From positions 62,001-126,000 of the forward strand of contig NZ_CAJPUY010000008.1 in assembly GCF_905397275.1 (NCBI RefSeq): a stretch of DNA of 64,000 nt, given 5' to 3'. The DNA comes from Cupriavidus yeoncheonensis (lineage in GTDB: Bacteria; Pseudomonadota; Gammaproteobacteria; Burkholderiales; Burkholderiaceae). A model generated the notes under the pieces. The model was not told the origin of the DNA. It did not search any database and saw nothing but the letters and a program-made list of their open reading frames with translations. Position 1 is the first letter of the stretch, and every line of letters starts with the position of its first letter. The position numbers were made by a program, and so were the translations under genes. Shown one piece after another: positions 8,554 through 18,003 of this stretch.

Positions 8554-8630
8554 TGCGCTTTTCTCCATGTCTGCCTGCTTGGGGACCGGTTTCATCACGC
8601 TGTGGCCTGGTTCCGGTCACGTCGCGTTTT

Positions 8631-8665
8631 GTTTTACTAATGAAACGCTGGTTTAGATATTGAAC
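8631..8665. promoter_or_regulatory. Candidate IclR operator upstream of the Rieske operon
   Basis: The 16-bp sequence at 8631-8646 reads GTTTTACTAATGAAAC, an imperfect palindrome with GTTT/AAAC half-sites. A weaker related copy, GTTTAGATATTGAAC, follows at 8651-8665. They lie about 80-110 bases before the start of the first gene of the minus-strand operon. The same palindrome recurs at the hydrolase start and before the porin. Assignment to the IclR protein is inference from family and position. Confidence 0.55.
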
Positions 8666-8764
8666 ACAGGTACGACTATAGACAACGATCGTTCAAAAAT
8701 TGACTGGGGTTAACCCGCGATACGCGGAAAGTGCCGCCGGGGCGGCGCGCCCCGGCGAAGAGGA

Positions 8765-9655
8765 CTAGAGGACAGCCGCTGGCAGTGCGCCGCGAATCAG
8801 GCGGGCCGTGGCGGAAGCCTGGTCGATGTAGCACGCGTGGCCGGCATCGGGCACCGGCGCGAATGGCAGGCCGAAGCGCTCGGCCAGCATGCCGCAGGCT
8901 ACCGGCGTCGTGACAATGTCCCGGCTGCCGCAGGCAATCTGCACGGGCACAGCCGTGGGACGCTTTGCCAGGTAGGCATCGATATCGTCCCCGCACAGCA
9001 TGGCCACGGCCTGGCGATAGCCATCCGGACGCAGGCGCCGCATGTTCCAGCGCACCCAGGCCTGCGCGCCCTCGTCGGCGCTTTCGCTCAGCAGCCGCCC
9101 GGGACCGCGCTCGGCCAGACCATCCACGCCCAGCGATGCCAGCGCGTCGAGCCGCTGCCGCGCGACTTCACGCGCCTTGTCTTCCTTGCCCGGCGCGCCA
9201 TAGCCCTGTGCCACGCTCAGCAGCAGCAACTGCGCGGGCAGGCCGGCGTTATCCGCGCCGGCCACATAGGCCGCCGCCATCAGCGCGCCCAGTGAATGGC
9301 CGACGATCAGGTCGGGGCGCACGCCCAGCGCGCGCAGCCATTGCCGCAGGCGCGCCGCGTAGTCCGCGGCCTTCGGCCCCGCCTGCGCCAGTGGCGACGA
9401 ATCGCCATAGCCCGGGGCATCCCATGCGAGCACGCGCGCATGCGCGGCCAGCAGGCTGGCGCAGGGCAGCCATGACGCCGCCCCGGAACTGATGCCGTGC
9501 AGCAGCACGATCACCGGCCCGGCGCTGCCGCCGCTCCGATAGGCGACCTGCGCGCCATCCCCGACCTGCGCGACACGCTCCGCAAACCCGCTGTCTAGCG
9601 CGGCCAGCATGTCCCGCAACCTAGGGCTTGAATCTTGATAGTCATTTCGTTCCAT
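8765..9655 (-). CDS. Alpha/beta-fold hydrolase
   Basis: A 296-aa alpha/beta hydrolase with an oxyanion-hole HG motif at 53-54 (LLHG), the nucleophile elbow GHSLG centred on Ser121 and the catalytic histidine His273 in DAGH. There is no signal peptide, so it is cytoplasmic. Members of this group include ring-cleavage product (meta-cleavage) hydrolases and ester hydrolases. The start is uncertain: the first ATG lies inside the candidate operator and has no clear Shine-Dalgarno sequence. If the operator is real, translation could begin at the ATG at 9610. It is upstream of and co-oriented with the Rieske operon but has its own control region. Confidence 0.85.
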   Translation of the reverse strand: MERNDYQDSSPRLRDMLAALDSGFAERVAQVGDGAQVAYRSGGSAGPVIVLLHGISSGAASWLPCASLLAAHARVLAWDAPGYGDSSPLAQAGPKAADYAARLRQWLRALGVRPDLIVGHSLGALMAAAYVAGADNAGLPAQLLLLSVAQGYGAPGKEDKAREVARQRLDALASLGVDGLAERGPGRLLSESADEGAQAWVRWNMRRLRPDGYRQAVAMLCGDDIDAYLAKRPTAVPVQIACGSRDIVTTPVACGMLAERFGLPFAPVPDAGHACYIDQASATARLIRGALPAAVL

Positions 9656-9664
9656 ATATAAAAC
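9649..9664. promoter_or_regulatory. Candidate IclR operator at the hydrolase start
   Basis: Reads GTTCCATATATAAAAC on the plus strand, i.e. GTTTTATATATGGAAC on the coding strand of the hydrolase. It differs at one base from the site before the porin. It overlaps the first possible ATG of the hydrolase gene, so it would either block a leaderless transcript or indicate that the true start is further downstream. Confidence 0.55.
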
Positions 9665-10042
9665 GTAGATTTGCAAATGAAACCTTATGACTATAGAAGC
9701 TGGCCTGAGGCAAGAGGATCAGGGTTAACGACAGGCCCTCGTCCAGCCCAATGCGGCGGCGCCGGGCCGGTGCATGCACCGCGATCGGGCCGCCGCCGGC
9801 GGCAAGGGCCGGGCAGCTGTCCGCAAAGGCTTGACTGGCGCGCCTTCCCTGTCCGCACGCGGTGGCTGCCGGCGGAGTCGTCGCGACAGCCCGGCCGCCG
9901 CCGAGCGCACGCGCATGCACGAACCGTGTGCAGCCTTCGGCCGGGCGGCTGCGTCGCTCGCCGGCCTCACTAGGGATAACCCTCCTCACTGCTTGAGAAA
10001 AGCCCGGCTATATTTTGCTCAACGTTTCTTAGGTTGTTTGAT
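9665..10042. other. Divergent intergenic region between hydrolase and porin
   Basis: About 380 bases between two candidate operators, separating the divergently transcribed hydrolase and porin. Both ends are AT-rich and the centre (9720-9970) is GC-rich. The open frames in the centre have no recognisable start context or protein-like composition, and I see no gene or RNA in it. An inverted repeat AACGTTTC (10021-10028)/GAAACGTT (10054-10061) brackets the porin-side operator. Confidence 0.5.
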
Positions 10043-10058
10043 GTTTTATATATGAAAC
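10043..10058. promoter_or_regulatory. Candidate IclR operator upstream of the porin
   Basis: Reads GTTTTATATATGAAAC, the most symmetric of the three copies in this cluster. It is enclosed by the longer inverted repeat AACGTTTC/GAAACGTT (10021-10061). It lies about 105 bases before the porin start. This suggests that the porin and the following Bug receptor belong to the same regulon as the Rieske operon. Confidence 0.55.
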
Positions 10059-10162
10059 GTTAAAGCGGCTGAAAACGCATTTCCGCAGAGAATTGCAGCA
10101 GCCAGCGCCCAGGACAGACGAGCCAGAACGATTAGAAGACGGAACAAAGAAGGAAACGGTAG

Positions 10163-11257
10163 ATGAAACTTGCACGAATCGCTGCGGGCCTGCTCGCAGC
10201 CTCCCCCCTGCTGGCCTCGGCACAGTCTTCGGTCACGCTGTATGGCGTGATCGATACCGGTGTCGAGTATGTCAACAACGTCGGCGTCAACGGCTACGGC
10301 CTGACGCGCGTGCCCAACAACACCGCGACCGTCCCCTCGCGCTGGGGCCTGCGCGGCACCGAGGACCTCGGTGGCGGCCTGAAGAGCATCTTCGTGCTGG
10401 AATCGGGCTTCGCGCCCGACACGGGCAGCGCCAACCAGGGCGGCCGCCTGTTCGGCCGCCAGGCGCTGGTGGGCCTGTCGAACCAGTACGGCCAGATCTC
10501 GTTCGGCCGCCAGTACACCATGCTGTTCTGGGCCACGCTCGACAGCGACATCCTCGGCCCCAATGTCTACGGCTCGGGTTCGCTGGACAGCTACCTGCCC
10601 AATACGCGTGCCGATAACGCGATCTCGTACAAGGGCACCTTTGGCGGCCTGACGGTCGGCGCCACGTACAGCTTCGGCCGCGATGCGGTCAATGCCGGCC
10701 CGAGCCCCGCCGGCACCAACTGCGCGGGCGAGAACCCGGCCGACAAGAAGGCCTGCCGCGAATGGTCGGCCATGGTGCAGTACGCGACCGACTGGTGGGG
10801 CGTGCACACCGCCTATGACTCGCAGCGCGGCGGCCCGGGCGCGTTCGCCGGCCTGACCAACAGCAACCTGAAGGACGACCGCCTGTCGGTGGGCGGCTAC
10901 ATGATCCTGTCGCGCACCAAGCTCGGTGCCGGCTGGCTACGCCGCGACAACGACGGCAGCCCGACCCGCATCAGCGACCTGTACTACGCCGGCGCGTCCT
11001 ACGACATCACGCCCGCGGTCAACCTGGCCGGCCAGTTGTACTACCAGAAGTACCACGGCAGCGACAACAAGGCGTGGCTGTACGCGCTGCGCGGCACGTA
11101 TGCGTTCAGCAAGCGCACGTCGGTGTACGCCACCGCCGGCTTCATCGACAACGGCGGCCAGCTCGCCGCGTCGGTCAGCGGCGGCTCGCCGGGCTCCAAC
11201 CCGAAACCGGGCGCGAACCAGTTCGGCACGATGCTGGGCATCAAGCACATCTTCTAA
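10163..11257 (+). CDS. Outer-membrane porin, OmpC-like (Burkholderiales type)
   Basis: A 364-aa precursor with a signal peptide of about 20 residues ending in LLASA, then the mature N-terminus QSSVTLYGVIDTG typical of Burkholderiales general porins. The body alternates hydrophobic and polar residues as in a 16-stranded barrel and the protein ends in a C-terminal Phe (IKHIF), the outer-membrane assembly signal. It should form a trimeric diffusion pore for small anionic solutes. A purine-rich sequence lies upstream of the ATG. The shared operator upstream suggests substrate-linked expression with the Rieske operon and the Bug receptor that follows. Confidence 0.93.
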   Translation: MKLARIAAGLLAASPLLASAQSSVTLYGVIDTGVEYVNNVGVNGYGLTRVPNNTATVPSRWGLRGTEDLGGGLKSIFVLESGFAPDTGSANQGGRLFGRQALVGLSNQYGQISFGRQYTMLFWATLDSDILGPNVYGSGSLDSYLPNTRADNAISYKGTFGGLTVGATYSFGRDAVNAGPSPAGTNCAGENPADKKACREWSAMVQYATDWWGVHTAYDSQRGGPGAFAGLTNSNLKDDRLSVGGYMILSRTKLGAGWLRRDNDGSPTRISDLYYAGASYDITPAVNLAGQLYYQKYHGSDNKAWLYALRGTYAFSKRTSVYATAGFIDNGGQLAASVSGGSPGSNPKPGANQFGTMLGIKHIF

Positions 11258-11463
11258 GGCACGTACAAGAGACGTACGCAACGCGGCGGACGCGATCCCG
11301 GCCGCCGCGTTCCAAGGCGATACATCCGTCTGCACGACACAGTCCGCGCGGCTTCCGGCCTGGCCTCCACGCCAGCACGCGCCCGCGGCTGCCCTGAAGC
11401 ACTCACCTGCCACCGTCCGCGCGCATGCCTGATGCGCCGGACCCCAGTTTTCAGAGGTCCACC

Positions 11464-12456
11464 ATGAAGTCTGCACGCCGCAAAGTCCTTGCAACCATCA
11501 TCGCAGCCGGTGCCGCCGCCATGTTCGCCGGCGGCACGGCCCTGGCCCAGGGCGCCTACCCCAGCAAGCCGATCACGATCGTGGTCGCCTACCCCGCCGG
11601 CGGCGACGTCGATGTGCTGGCCCGCCTGTTCGCCGAGAAACTGGCGCCGCGCCTGAAGCAATCGATCGTGGTCGAGAACCGCACCGGCGCGGCCGGCACC
11701 ATCGGCAGCGCCTACGTGTCGCGCGCCAACCCGGACGGCTACACGCTGCTGCTGGCGCCGAACACCGTCGCCATCGCGCCGCTGGTGCTCAAGCCGGGCA
11801 CGGGCGCCAGCTACGACGTACAGCGCGACTTCACGCCGATCACGCAGATCGGCACGCAATCGCTGTTCGTGGTGGTGAACAAGGGCACCGGCATCACCAA
11901 GGTCAGCGACCTGGTCGCGCGCGCCAAGGCAGGCAAGGTGGAAACCTATGCCACGCCGGGCAACGGCTCGCCGATGCACATCATGGGCGAACTGTTCAAC
12001 AAGTCCGCCGGCGTGAAGATCAGCCAGGTGCCTTACCGCGGCCTGGCCCCGGCCATCGTCGACGTGCTCGGCGGGCAGGTGCCGGTGACCTTCGTCACCT
12101 ACGGCGCCGTGGCCCAGTATGTCGGCAACGGCAGCCTGGTCCCCATCGGGGTGGCCGACCAGAAGCGCTCGCCGTTCGCCCCCAATGTCCCGACGCTGGC
12201 CGAGCAAGGCTACAAGGACGTGGAGATCGGCGCCTGGCAGGCGCTGCTGGGGCCAAAGGGCATGTCGCCGGAACTCGTGCGCACCCTCAACGGGCACATC
12301 AACGAGATCCTGAAGATGCCCGACGTGGTCTCGCGCATGGCGACCATTGCCGTCACCCCGGCCGGCGGCGAGCCTGCCGTGCTGCAGAAGCTGCTGGCGG
12401 CGGACACGGCGCGCTACACGAAGATCGTCAAGGAGTTCAATATCCAGGCCGACTGA
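11464..12456 (+). CDS. Bug-family (TctC-type) periplasmic substrate-binding protein
   Basis: A 330-aa secreted receptor with a signal peptide of about 28 residues ending in ALAQ, followed by the family signature YPSKPITIVVAYPAGGDVD and the later PDGYTLLL and PYRGLAPA segments. Bug proteins bind carboxylates in the periplasm and deliver them to tripartite tricarboxylate transporters. No TctA/TctB membrane genes are present. The ATG used has GAGG about eight bases upstream; an upstream in-frame ATG gives a non-signal N-terminus. It follows the porin by about 200 bases and may carry the substrate of the Rieske pathway. Confidence 0.93.
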   Translation: MKSARRKVLATIIAAGAAAMFAGGTALAQGAYPSKPITIVVAYPAGGDVDVLARLFAEKLAPRLKQSIVVENRTGAAGTIGSAYVSRANPDGYTLLLAPNTVAIAPLVLKPGTGASYDVQRDFTPITQIGTQSLFVVVNKGTGITKVSDLVARAKAGKVETYATPGNGSPMHIMGELFNKSAGVKISQVPYRGLAPAIVDVLGGQVPVTFVTYGAVAQYVGNGSLVPIGVADQKRSPFAPNVPTLAEQGYKDVEIGAWQALLGPKGMSPELVRTLNGHINEILKMPDVVSRMATIAVTPAGGEPAVLQKLLAADTARYTKIVKEFNIQAD

Positions 12457-12486
12457 GCGCCACCGCGATCGCGCATGCGGAAAATC

Positions 12487-12520
12487 GAAGGGCCCGGCTC
12501 CTTGCGGAACCGGGCCCTTC
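12487..12520. terminator. Hairpin terminator between convergent genes
   Basis: A perfect inverted repeat GAAGGGCCCGG/CCGGGCCCTTC with a 12-base loop, lying between the convergent Bug receptor and acyl-CoA ligase genes. U-tracts are short on both sides, so it probably works as a bidirectional terminator of moderate strength. Confidence 0.75.
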
Positions 12521-12551
12521 CTGCTGGTGTGGCAGTCGTACGGCTCGATCG

Positions 12552-14132
12552 TCAGTTGACCTGCCGGCCCATGCCCTCCCAGTACGGTTCGCGCAGCTTG
12601 CGGCGCAGCAGCTTGCCGGACGGGTTGCGCGGCAGGGCTTCGACGAAGTCGATGCTCTTCGGCACCTTGAACCCGGCCAGCCGCTGCCGCGTCCAGGCGA
12701 TGATGCTGTCGAGGTCGGCGCCCTGCCCCGGCTTGAGCACGACGATGGCCTTGACCGCCTCGCCCCACTTCTCGTCGGGCACGCCGATCACGGCCACGTC
12801 GGCCACGATCGGGTGGCCGTAGATGGCGCTCTCCACCTCGGCGGGATAGACGTTCTCGCCACCGCTGATGATCATGTCCTTGACGCGGTCATGGATGTAG
12901 AGATAGCCCTCGGCATCCAGGTAGCCCGCATCGCCGGTGCGCAGCCAGCCATCGGCGTCGATCGTGCGTGCGGTCTCCTCGGGCTGCTTCCAGTAGCCGG
13001 ACATATTGTGGGCGGAGCGGACCACGACCTCTCCGACTTCGCCAGCCGCGAGTTCGCGCCCTTCGTAGTCCACCACCTTCAGGTCCACGCCCGGCAGCGG
13101 CTTGCCGGCCGCACGCATGCGCGGCACCTGCTCCGTCGTGTGGTCTTCCGGCGGCAGCGCCACGACCGTCCCGGTGGTTTCCGTCATGCCGTACTGCTGC
13201 ACGAAGCCGCAGCCGAAGACCTCGATGCCCTCGCGCAGCAGCGCCGCCGGAATGGGCGCCGCGCCGTACAGCAGGTACTTCAGGCGCGAATAGTCCACCG
13301 CGCGCGCGCGCGGATCGCGCAGCACGATCTGCATCGCGGCCGGCACCATGAACAGCTTGCTGATGCGCTCGTGCTCGATGAAGTCGAGCACCGCGCGCGG
13401 ATCGAACTCCCTGGCCACCACGCCCTTGGCGCCGGACAGCAGGTTGCGCAGGCCCCAGCCGGAGCCGCCGATATGCGCGACCGGCATGGCCACCAGCGAG
13501 ATATCGTCCGCCGTCCAGTGCGACCAGGCAATCGATTCGCGCTCGCTGACCTCGGTGCCGATGGTCAGGTTGCGGTGGGTCAGCATGGCGCCCTTGGGCC
13601 GCCCGGTCGTGCCGGAGGTATAGAGCTGCAGCACGACGTCATGCGCACCCGGCTGGTGATCCGGCAGCGAGGCGGGATGCGCGTCGCGCCATTCCGTGTA
13701 GAGCGGCCAGTCCGGGTTGCCTCCCGCCTCCATGGCAACCACCTGGCGCACCATCGGCAGCGCCGGCAGCAAACCCTGCACCATGGCCGCGGACTCGGGC
13801 CCGACGAACAGAAGCACGGCGTCGCAGTGGCCGATGATGAATTCCACTTCGGGCGGCGCCAGCCGCCAGCTGGCCGGCGTCAGGACCGCACCCATCTTCG
13901 CGGCGCCGAGCCAGGCCTCGAAGTAGTGGTCGCAATTCTTGCCGATGTAGCCGATACGGTCGCCGGCGCGCACGCCGGCGGCGAGCAGCGCCTGCGCTAC
14001 GCGGCTGGTGTTGCGATCGAACTCGGCATAGGTGGTCTGCCGGCCTTCGAACGAGTAGGCAACCGCGTCAGGCCTGAGGCTGGCAAAGTGGCGCACGGCC
14101 TGAGGCAGCGTGGCCAGGTAGCTGAAATCCAT
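12552..14132 (-). CDS. AMP-dependent acyl-CoA synthetase/ligase
   Basis: A 526-aa adenylate-forming enzyme that should activate a fatty, aromatic or dicarboxylic acid to its CoA thioester using ATP. The P-loop motif YTSGTTGRPKG is at 171-181, the hinge region RTGDAGYLDAEGY is in the C-terminal half, and the catalytic lysine of the C-terminal domain is Lys507 in PSGK. Length is normal for medium/long-chain ligases of the FadD3/FadK type. It follows the hydroxyacyl-CoA dehydrogenase-like SDR by 80 bases, so the two form a small beta-oxidation-type operon. Substrate unknown. Confidence 0.92.
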   Translation of the reverse strand: MDFSYLATLPQAVRHFASLRPDAVAYSFEGRQTTYAEFDRNTSRVAQALLAAGVRAGDRIGYIGKNCDHYFEAWLGAAKMGAVLTPASWRLAPPEVEFIIGHCDAVLLFVGPESAAMVQGLLPALPMVRQVVAMEAGGNPDWPLYTEWRDAHPASLPDHQPGAHDVVLQLYTSGTTGRPKGAMLTHRNLTIGTEVSERESIAWSHWTADDISLVAMPVAHIGGSGWGLRNLLSGAKGVVAREFDPRAVLDFIEHERISKLFMVPAAMQIVLRDPRARAVDYSRLKYLLYGAAPIPAALLREGIEVFGCGFVQQYGMTETTGTVVALPPEDHTTEQVPRMRAAGKPLPGVDLKVVDYEGRELAAGEVGEVVVRSAHNMSGYWKQPEETARTIDADGWLRTGDAGYLDAEGYLYIHDRVKDMIISGGENVYPAEVESAIYGHPIVADVAVIGVPDEKWGEAVKAIVVLKPGQGADLDSIIAWTRQRLAGFKVPKSIDFVEALPRNPSGKLLRRKLREPYWEGMGRQVN

Positions 14133-14212
14133 CGACGTCTCCCTCTGTTCTTGTGGGAACGGCCCGGCCAGGCCGGGCCGCAGCGTTCACCTGCGGCATC
14201 GGCGTGGCCGGA

Positions 14213-14998
14213 TCAGCGCGGTGCCATGCGGATGGCACCGTCCAGGCGCACGGACTCGCCATTGAAATAGCCATTACGGCACATCTCCACGGCAAGCGAA
14301 GCAAACTCCTCCGGCTGTCCCAGGCGCTTGGGGAACGGCACGGAAGCGCCCAGCGCGGCCTTGACGTTCTCGGGCGCGCCTTGCAGCAGCGGCGTATTGA
14401 AGATGCCCGGCAGGATGGTGTTGACGCGGATGCCTTCACCGGACAGGTCGCGCGCGATCGGCAGCGTCATGCCGACTACACCGGCCTTGGATGCCGAGTA
14501 GGACGCCTGGCCAATCTGGCCGTCCTGCGCCGCCACCGATGCCGTGCTGATGATCACGCCGCGATCGCCGCTGGCAGTGTGGTCCAGCGTCAGCATGCCG
14601 GCGGCCGAGCGCGCGATGCAGCGGAAGGTCCCGATCAGGTTGATCTGGATGATGCGTTCGAACGCATCGGTGGGGAAAAACTTGATCTGCGACGGGTCCT
14701 CCTTCGAGCGCGAGGCAGTCTTGATCGCGTTGCCGGTGCCGGCGCAATTGACGAGGATGCGTTCCTGGCCGATGGCGGCGCGCGCCTTGGCGAAGCCGGC
14801 CTCGACCTCGGCTTCCGAGGTCACGTTGACCTGGCAGAACACACCACCCAACTCGCGCGCCAGCGCTTCGCCCTTCTCGACATTGAGGTCGAACAGCGCC
14901 ACGCGCACGCCGTGCGCCGCCAGCGCGCGGGCGGTCGCCGCGCCCAGGCCCGAGGCGCCGCCGGTCACGATGGCCGATACCGATGCATTAAGTTCCAT
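14213..14998 (-). CDS. SDR, 3-hydroxyacyl-CoA dehydrogenase type II-like
   Basis: A 261-aa SDR with VTGGASGLG near the N-terminus, the NCAG variant of NNAG, a catalytic Ser in ISTAS and the YSASK active-site motif. The overall sequence resembles HSD17B10-type enzymes that oxidise 3-hydroxyacyl-CoA or 3-hydroxy-2-methylacyl-CoA with NAD. The ATG at 14998 has AAGGA eight bases upstream; the longer upstream reading is untranslated leader by composition. First gene of a two-gene operon with the acyl-CoA ligase, which supports a role on a CoA thioester. Confidence 0.88.
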   Translation of the reverse strand: MELNASVSAIVTGGASGLGAATARALAAHGVRVALFDLNVEKGEALARELGGVFCQVNVTSEAEVEAGFAKARAAIGQERILVNCAGTGNAIKTASRSKEDPSQIKFFPTDAFERIIQINLIGTFRCIARSAAGMLTLDHTASGDRGVIISTASVAAQDGQIGQASYSASKAGVVGMTLPIARDLSGEGIRVNTILPGIFNTPLLQGAPENVKAALGASVPFPKRLGQPEEFASLAVEMCRNGYFNGESVRLDGAIRMAPR

Positions 14999-15297
14999 TA
15001 CCGTGTTCCTTCCGTCTGGTTTTGCCGGGTCATGGCCGCACACGCGACCGGCCCGATGCGGGTGTCGAAAGCCGGCGCCGCGGAGCGCCGGAGCGGGTTC
15101 GAGATTCGTGGATCGGCCCCTGACACGCATCGTCGGAAGCGACGAATGCACCGATACGCCACTTTCGTGGCCGCCGCGGCGTCACAGCACGGCATGCGGG
15201 ACCCGACTTCGCGAACCGGGATGGGACCAATGCGCTACAGTGTCGCGCATGGAAGGCTTGACCGCGACGGCCCTGCCCGCGCGGCCCCCCGGATCCC
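14999..15297. other. Divergent intergenic region, no gene seen
   Basis: About 300 bases between the divergent SDR and MscS-type genes. It must hold both promoters, but I see no convincing -35/-10 pair, operator palindrome or small gene. Confidence 0.4.
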
Positions 15298-17607
15298 ATG
15301 CGCCCTCATCTCCCTGAAGCCCGCTGGCATGTGCGCCGGCATCTCTGGCTGCTGCTGGCCGCCGTGCTGCTGTCGCTGCTGCCTCACCGGCCCGCCGGCG
15401 CGGCGCCGGCAAACCCGCTCGTTGCCGCGATACAGAAGAGCGATGCCAAGGCCGCACCAGCCAGCGTCCCCCTGGCCCAATCGCTCGACCAGGTCATCGG
15501 CACGCTGCAGGACGACACGCAACGCAAGGCCCTGCTTGAACAGTTGCAGGCACTGCGCAGCGGACTGAACGCCCCGGCATCGGCGCCCGCCTCGCCGGCT
15601 TCGGCTCCGGCTTCGGCGCCGGGCCTGATCGGCGCCGTGGCGCAGGCCCTCGATGAAGTCGATACGCACCTGCGCAAGGACCACGGCCCCTGGCACTACT
15701 GGCGCTGGCGCTCGCAGTTCGCCGCCGAGGAATGGCGGGCCGCCGTGACGCTCAACGGTACGCGCGGCGGACTGGACTCGCTGCGCGAGTTCGCCGTGGT
15801 GATCGGTGGCTGGGCGCTATGCGGATGGATCCTGTGGGAGATCGGCCATCGCATCCGGCTGCGGCGCCGCATGCATGCCGACAGCAAGGTCACGCTGGTA
15901 CGAAAGCCGCGCAGCGGGCTGCCCGACGTGCCGTCGTGGATGGATGTCGGCATCTATATGTTGCGGCGCATCGGGCCGTGGGTGGCGGCATTCGGGCTCA
16001 CGGTGCTGCTCGCCTACAGGAATTTCTCGCAATCGCCGGCCAGCGTGGCCGCCGTGATGGTGGCCCATGCCATCGTCGCCGGGGCCATCGCGGCCGCGGT
16101 CTGCCAGGTCATCTTCGCGCTGTTCCGCACCGCGCACCGGCGGCGGGCGGTGCACCAGTTGCTGACGCGCTCGCCGTTGCTGCTGTTCTGCACCGGCGCC
16201 CTTGCCGCACTCGGCAACAGTGCCACCGACAGCCGCATTACGGCCGTGCTCGGCACCAACCTGTGCGCCTTGCTGTCGACGACGGCCAACGTGGCCGCGG
16301 CGATCCTGATCGGCGTGTTCGCACTGCGCTTCCGGCGCCAGGTCGGCCAGCTGATCGCACAGCGACCGCTCGAATTCCGCCAGTCGCATCCGGCCCTGGC
16401 GGACCTGCTGCGCCTGGCCGGCCAGGCCTGGCACCTGCCCGTACTGGCGGTGGTGGTGGCTTCGGTGATCGGCACCGTACTGGCCACCGGCCATGCCGAC
16501 GTCTTCCTGCGCCGCACGGTGGCCTCGGTGGCACTGTTCGTCGTCGCGCTGCTGCTGACGCTGGTCGCCGGCCGCTCGCCGAAGGCGCGCGGGCGCGCGC
16601 CCCGGATCCGCGACCGGCGGCGCTCCGCCTACCTGCAACGCTTCGGGCGCTTCGCCATGGCGCTGGTGCGCGTGGTGATCTGGGTCTCCGTGGTCGAACT
16701 GGGCACGCGCATCTGGGGCACCTCCGTGCTGCACCTGGTGGAAGCCTCGTCGGCGGGCCGGCACATCGCGGAGTCCCTGCTGAGCGTCACCGCCACGGTG
16801 CTGCTGGCGTGGCTGGTCTGGCTGGTGATCGATACGGCCATTACCCAGGCGCTGTCCCCTGCCCCCGGGCGCGCCGCGCAGCCCAGCATGCGCGTCAAGA
16901 CCATCCTCCCGCTGGTGCGCAACGCGTCGTTCGTCACGCTGCTGGTCATCGCGATGATGGTGATACTCGCCAACCTGGGGGTCAACGTCACGCCGCTGCT
17001 CGCGGGTGCCGGCGTGGTCGGGCTGGCGATCGGCTTCGGCGCGCAGAGCCTGGTCCAGGACCTGATCACGGGGCTCTTCATCGTGATCGAGGATTCGATC
17101 GCCATCGGCGACTCGATCGAACTGCCCGACCATGCCGGCGTGGTCGAAGGCATGACCATCCGCACCGTCAAGCTGCGCGATGGCAAGGGGGCGCTGCATA
17201 CGCTGCCGTACAGCCAGATCAAGGCGGTGAAGAACCTGTCGCGCGGCTATGGATATGCCGTGTTCAGTATCGGCATCGCCTACCAGAGCGACCTGGACCG
17301 GGCCCTCGAGCTGATCCGCTCCACCGGCGCCCAGATCGCGCACGATCACCGCTATTCGCACAAGCTGCTGTCCGGCCTGGACATCCTCGGCCTGGACCGC
17401 TTCGACCCGAGCGGCCCGGTGGTGGTGGCGCAGGTCAAGACGCGCCCGCTGATGCAGGCCGAGATCACGCGCGCGTTCAACGCGCTGCTCAAGCGTCAGT
17501 TCGACGCCAATGGCATCCGCATGGCCTCCCCGAGCCTGACCATCCAGCTCGACGGGGGAGCCGCCAAAGCGGCAAGCGTAGAAGCCGTCATGCCGCGATC
17601 GGAATGA
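15298..17607 (+). CDS. MscS-family mechanosensitive ion channel
   Basis: A 769-aa inner-membrane protein, much longer than E. coli MscS (286 aa) and close to the large YbiO/MscM class. It begins with a signal-like hydrophobic segment (about 14-35), then an Ala/Pro-rich periplasmic stretch (about 80-115), several hydrophobic membrane spans from about 160 to 560, and the conserved pore-lining TM3 and beta domain around residues 560-640, with LLAGAGVVGLAIGFGAQ and DLITGLFIVIED. It should release solutes under hypo-osmotic shock. There is no strong Shine-Dalgarno sequence at the ATG. It has no metabolic neighbour and appears monocistronic. Confidence 0.9.
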   Translation: MRPHLPEARWHVRRHLWLLLAAVLLSLLPHRPAGAAPANPLVAAIQKSDAKAAPASVPLAQSLDQVIGTLQDDTQRKALLEQLQALRSGLNAPASAPASPASAPASAPGLIGAVAQALDEVDTHLRKDHGPWHYWRWRSQFAAEEWRAAVTLNGTRGGLDSLREFAVVIGGWALCGWILWEIGHRIRLRRRMHADSKVTLVRKPRSGLPDVPSWMDVGIYMLRRIGPWVAAFGLTVLLAYRNFSQSPASVAAVMVAHAIVAGAIAAAVCQVIFALFRTAHRRRAVHQLLTRSPLLLFCTGALAALGNSATDSRITAVLGTNLCALLSTTANVAAAILIGVFALRFRRQVGQLIAQRPLEFRQSHPALADLLRLAGQAWHLPVLAVVVASVIGTVLATGHADVFLRRTVASVALFVVALLLTLVAGRSPKARGRAPRIRDRRRSAYLQRFGRFAMALVRVVIWVSVVELGTRIWGTSVLHLVEASSAGRHIAESLLSVTATVLLAWLVWLVIDTAITQALSPAPGRAAQPSMRVKTILPLVRNASFVTLLVIAMMVILANLGVNVTPLLAGAGVVGLAIGFGAQSLVQDLITGLFIVIEDSIAIGDSIELPDHAGVVEGMTIRTVKLRDGKGALHTLPYSQIKAVKNLSRGYGYAVFSIGIAYQSDLDRALELIRSTGAQIAHDHRYSHKLLSGLDILGLDRFDPSGPVVVAQVKTRPLMQAEITRAFNALLKRQFDANGIRMASPSLTIQLDGGAAKAASVEAVMPRSE

Positions 17608-18003
17608 GATGCGCGCATCACGCAGAAACGGGTACGCTGTCGCTTTTGCGAAACGGCCCGACCCTTCCAGCGTCAAAAACTTCCTCACGATTCCGTATCG
17701 CGCATTAACATCCGAGCGTTATGCAGGCGTCGACATATGCCAATCGACCGGTGGTTCCCGTTTGACGGGAGCTTGGCCCCCCAAGACGGGGGATAAGGCC
17801 GGCAAGATTGTTTGGCATGATGGCCGACACCCGGGCACGGTCAATGCTTGGGGAGCATCCTGCACACGGCGCCGGGAGCCACGGTACCGTTGCCACAGAG
17901 CGCGACAGAACGCCCGGGCAGGCATTGGCAGCAAGGGAATACAAAACAGCAGCCATTAAAAAAATGGCGTCAGTAAAGGCGTTTGCCACCGGGGGAACTG
18001 AAT
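17608..18003. other. Intergenic region, no gene seen
   Basis: About 400 bases between the channel gene and the LuxR-type regulator. It is less GC-rich than the surrounding coding DNA near 17640-17720, where a promoter for the regulator may lie. The short open frames have no ribosome-binding context and I support no gene here. Confidence 0.4.

Noticed and set aside
9642-9989. Short frames on both strands in the hydrolase-porin spacer
   Set aside because: No start context, overlap with operator candidates, and basic low-complexity products.
15817-17688. Long minus-strand frame opposite the MscS gene
   Set aside because: Composition (Arg, His, Asp, Gln rich, no hydrophobic core) is typical of an antisense shadow; the plus strand has the conserved MscS domain.
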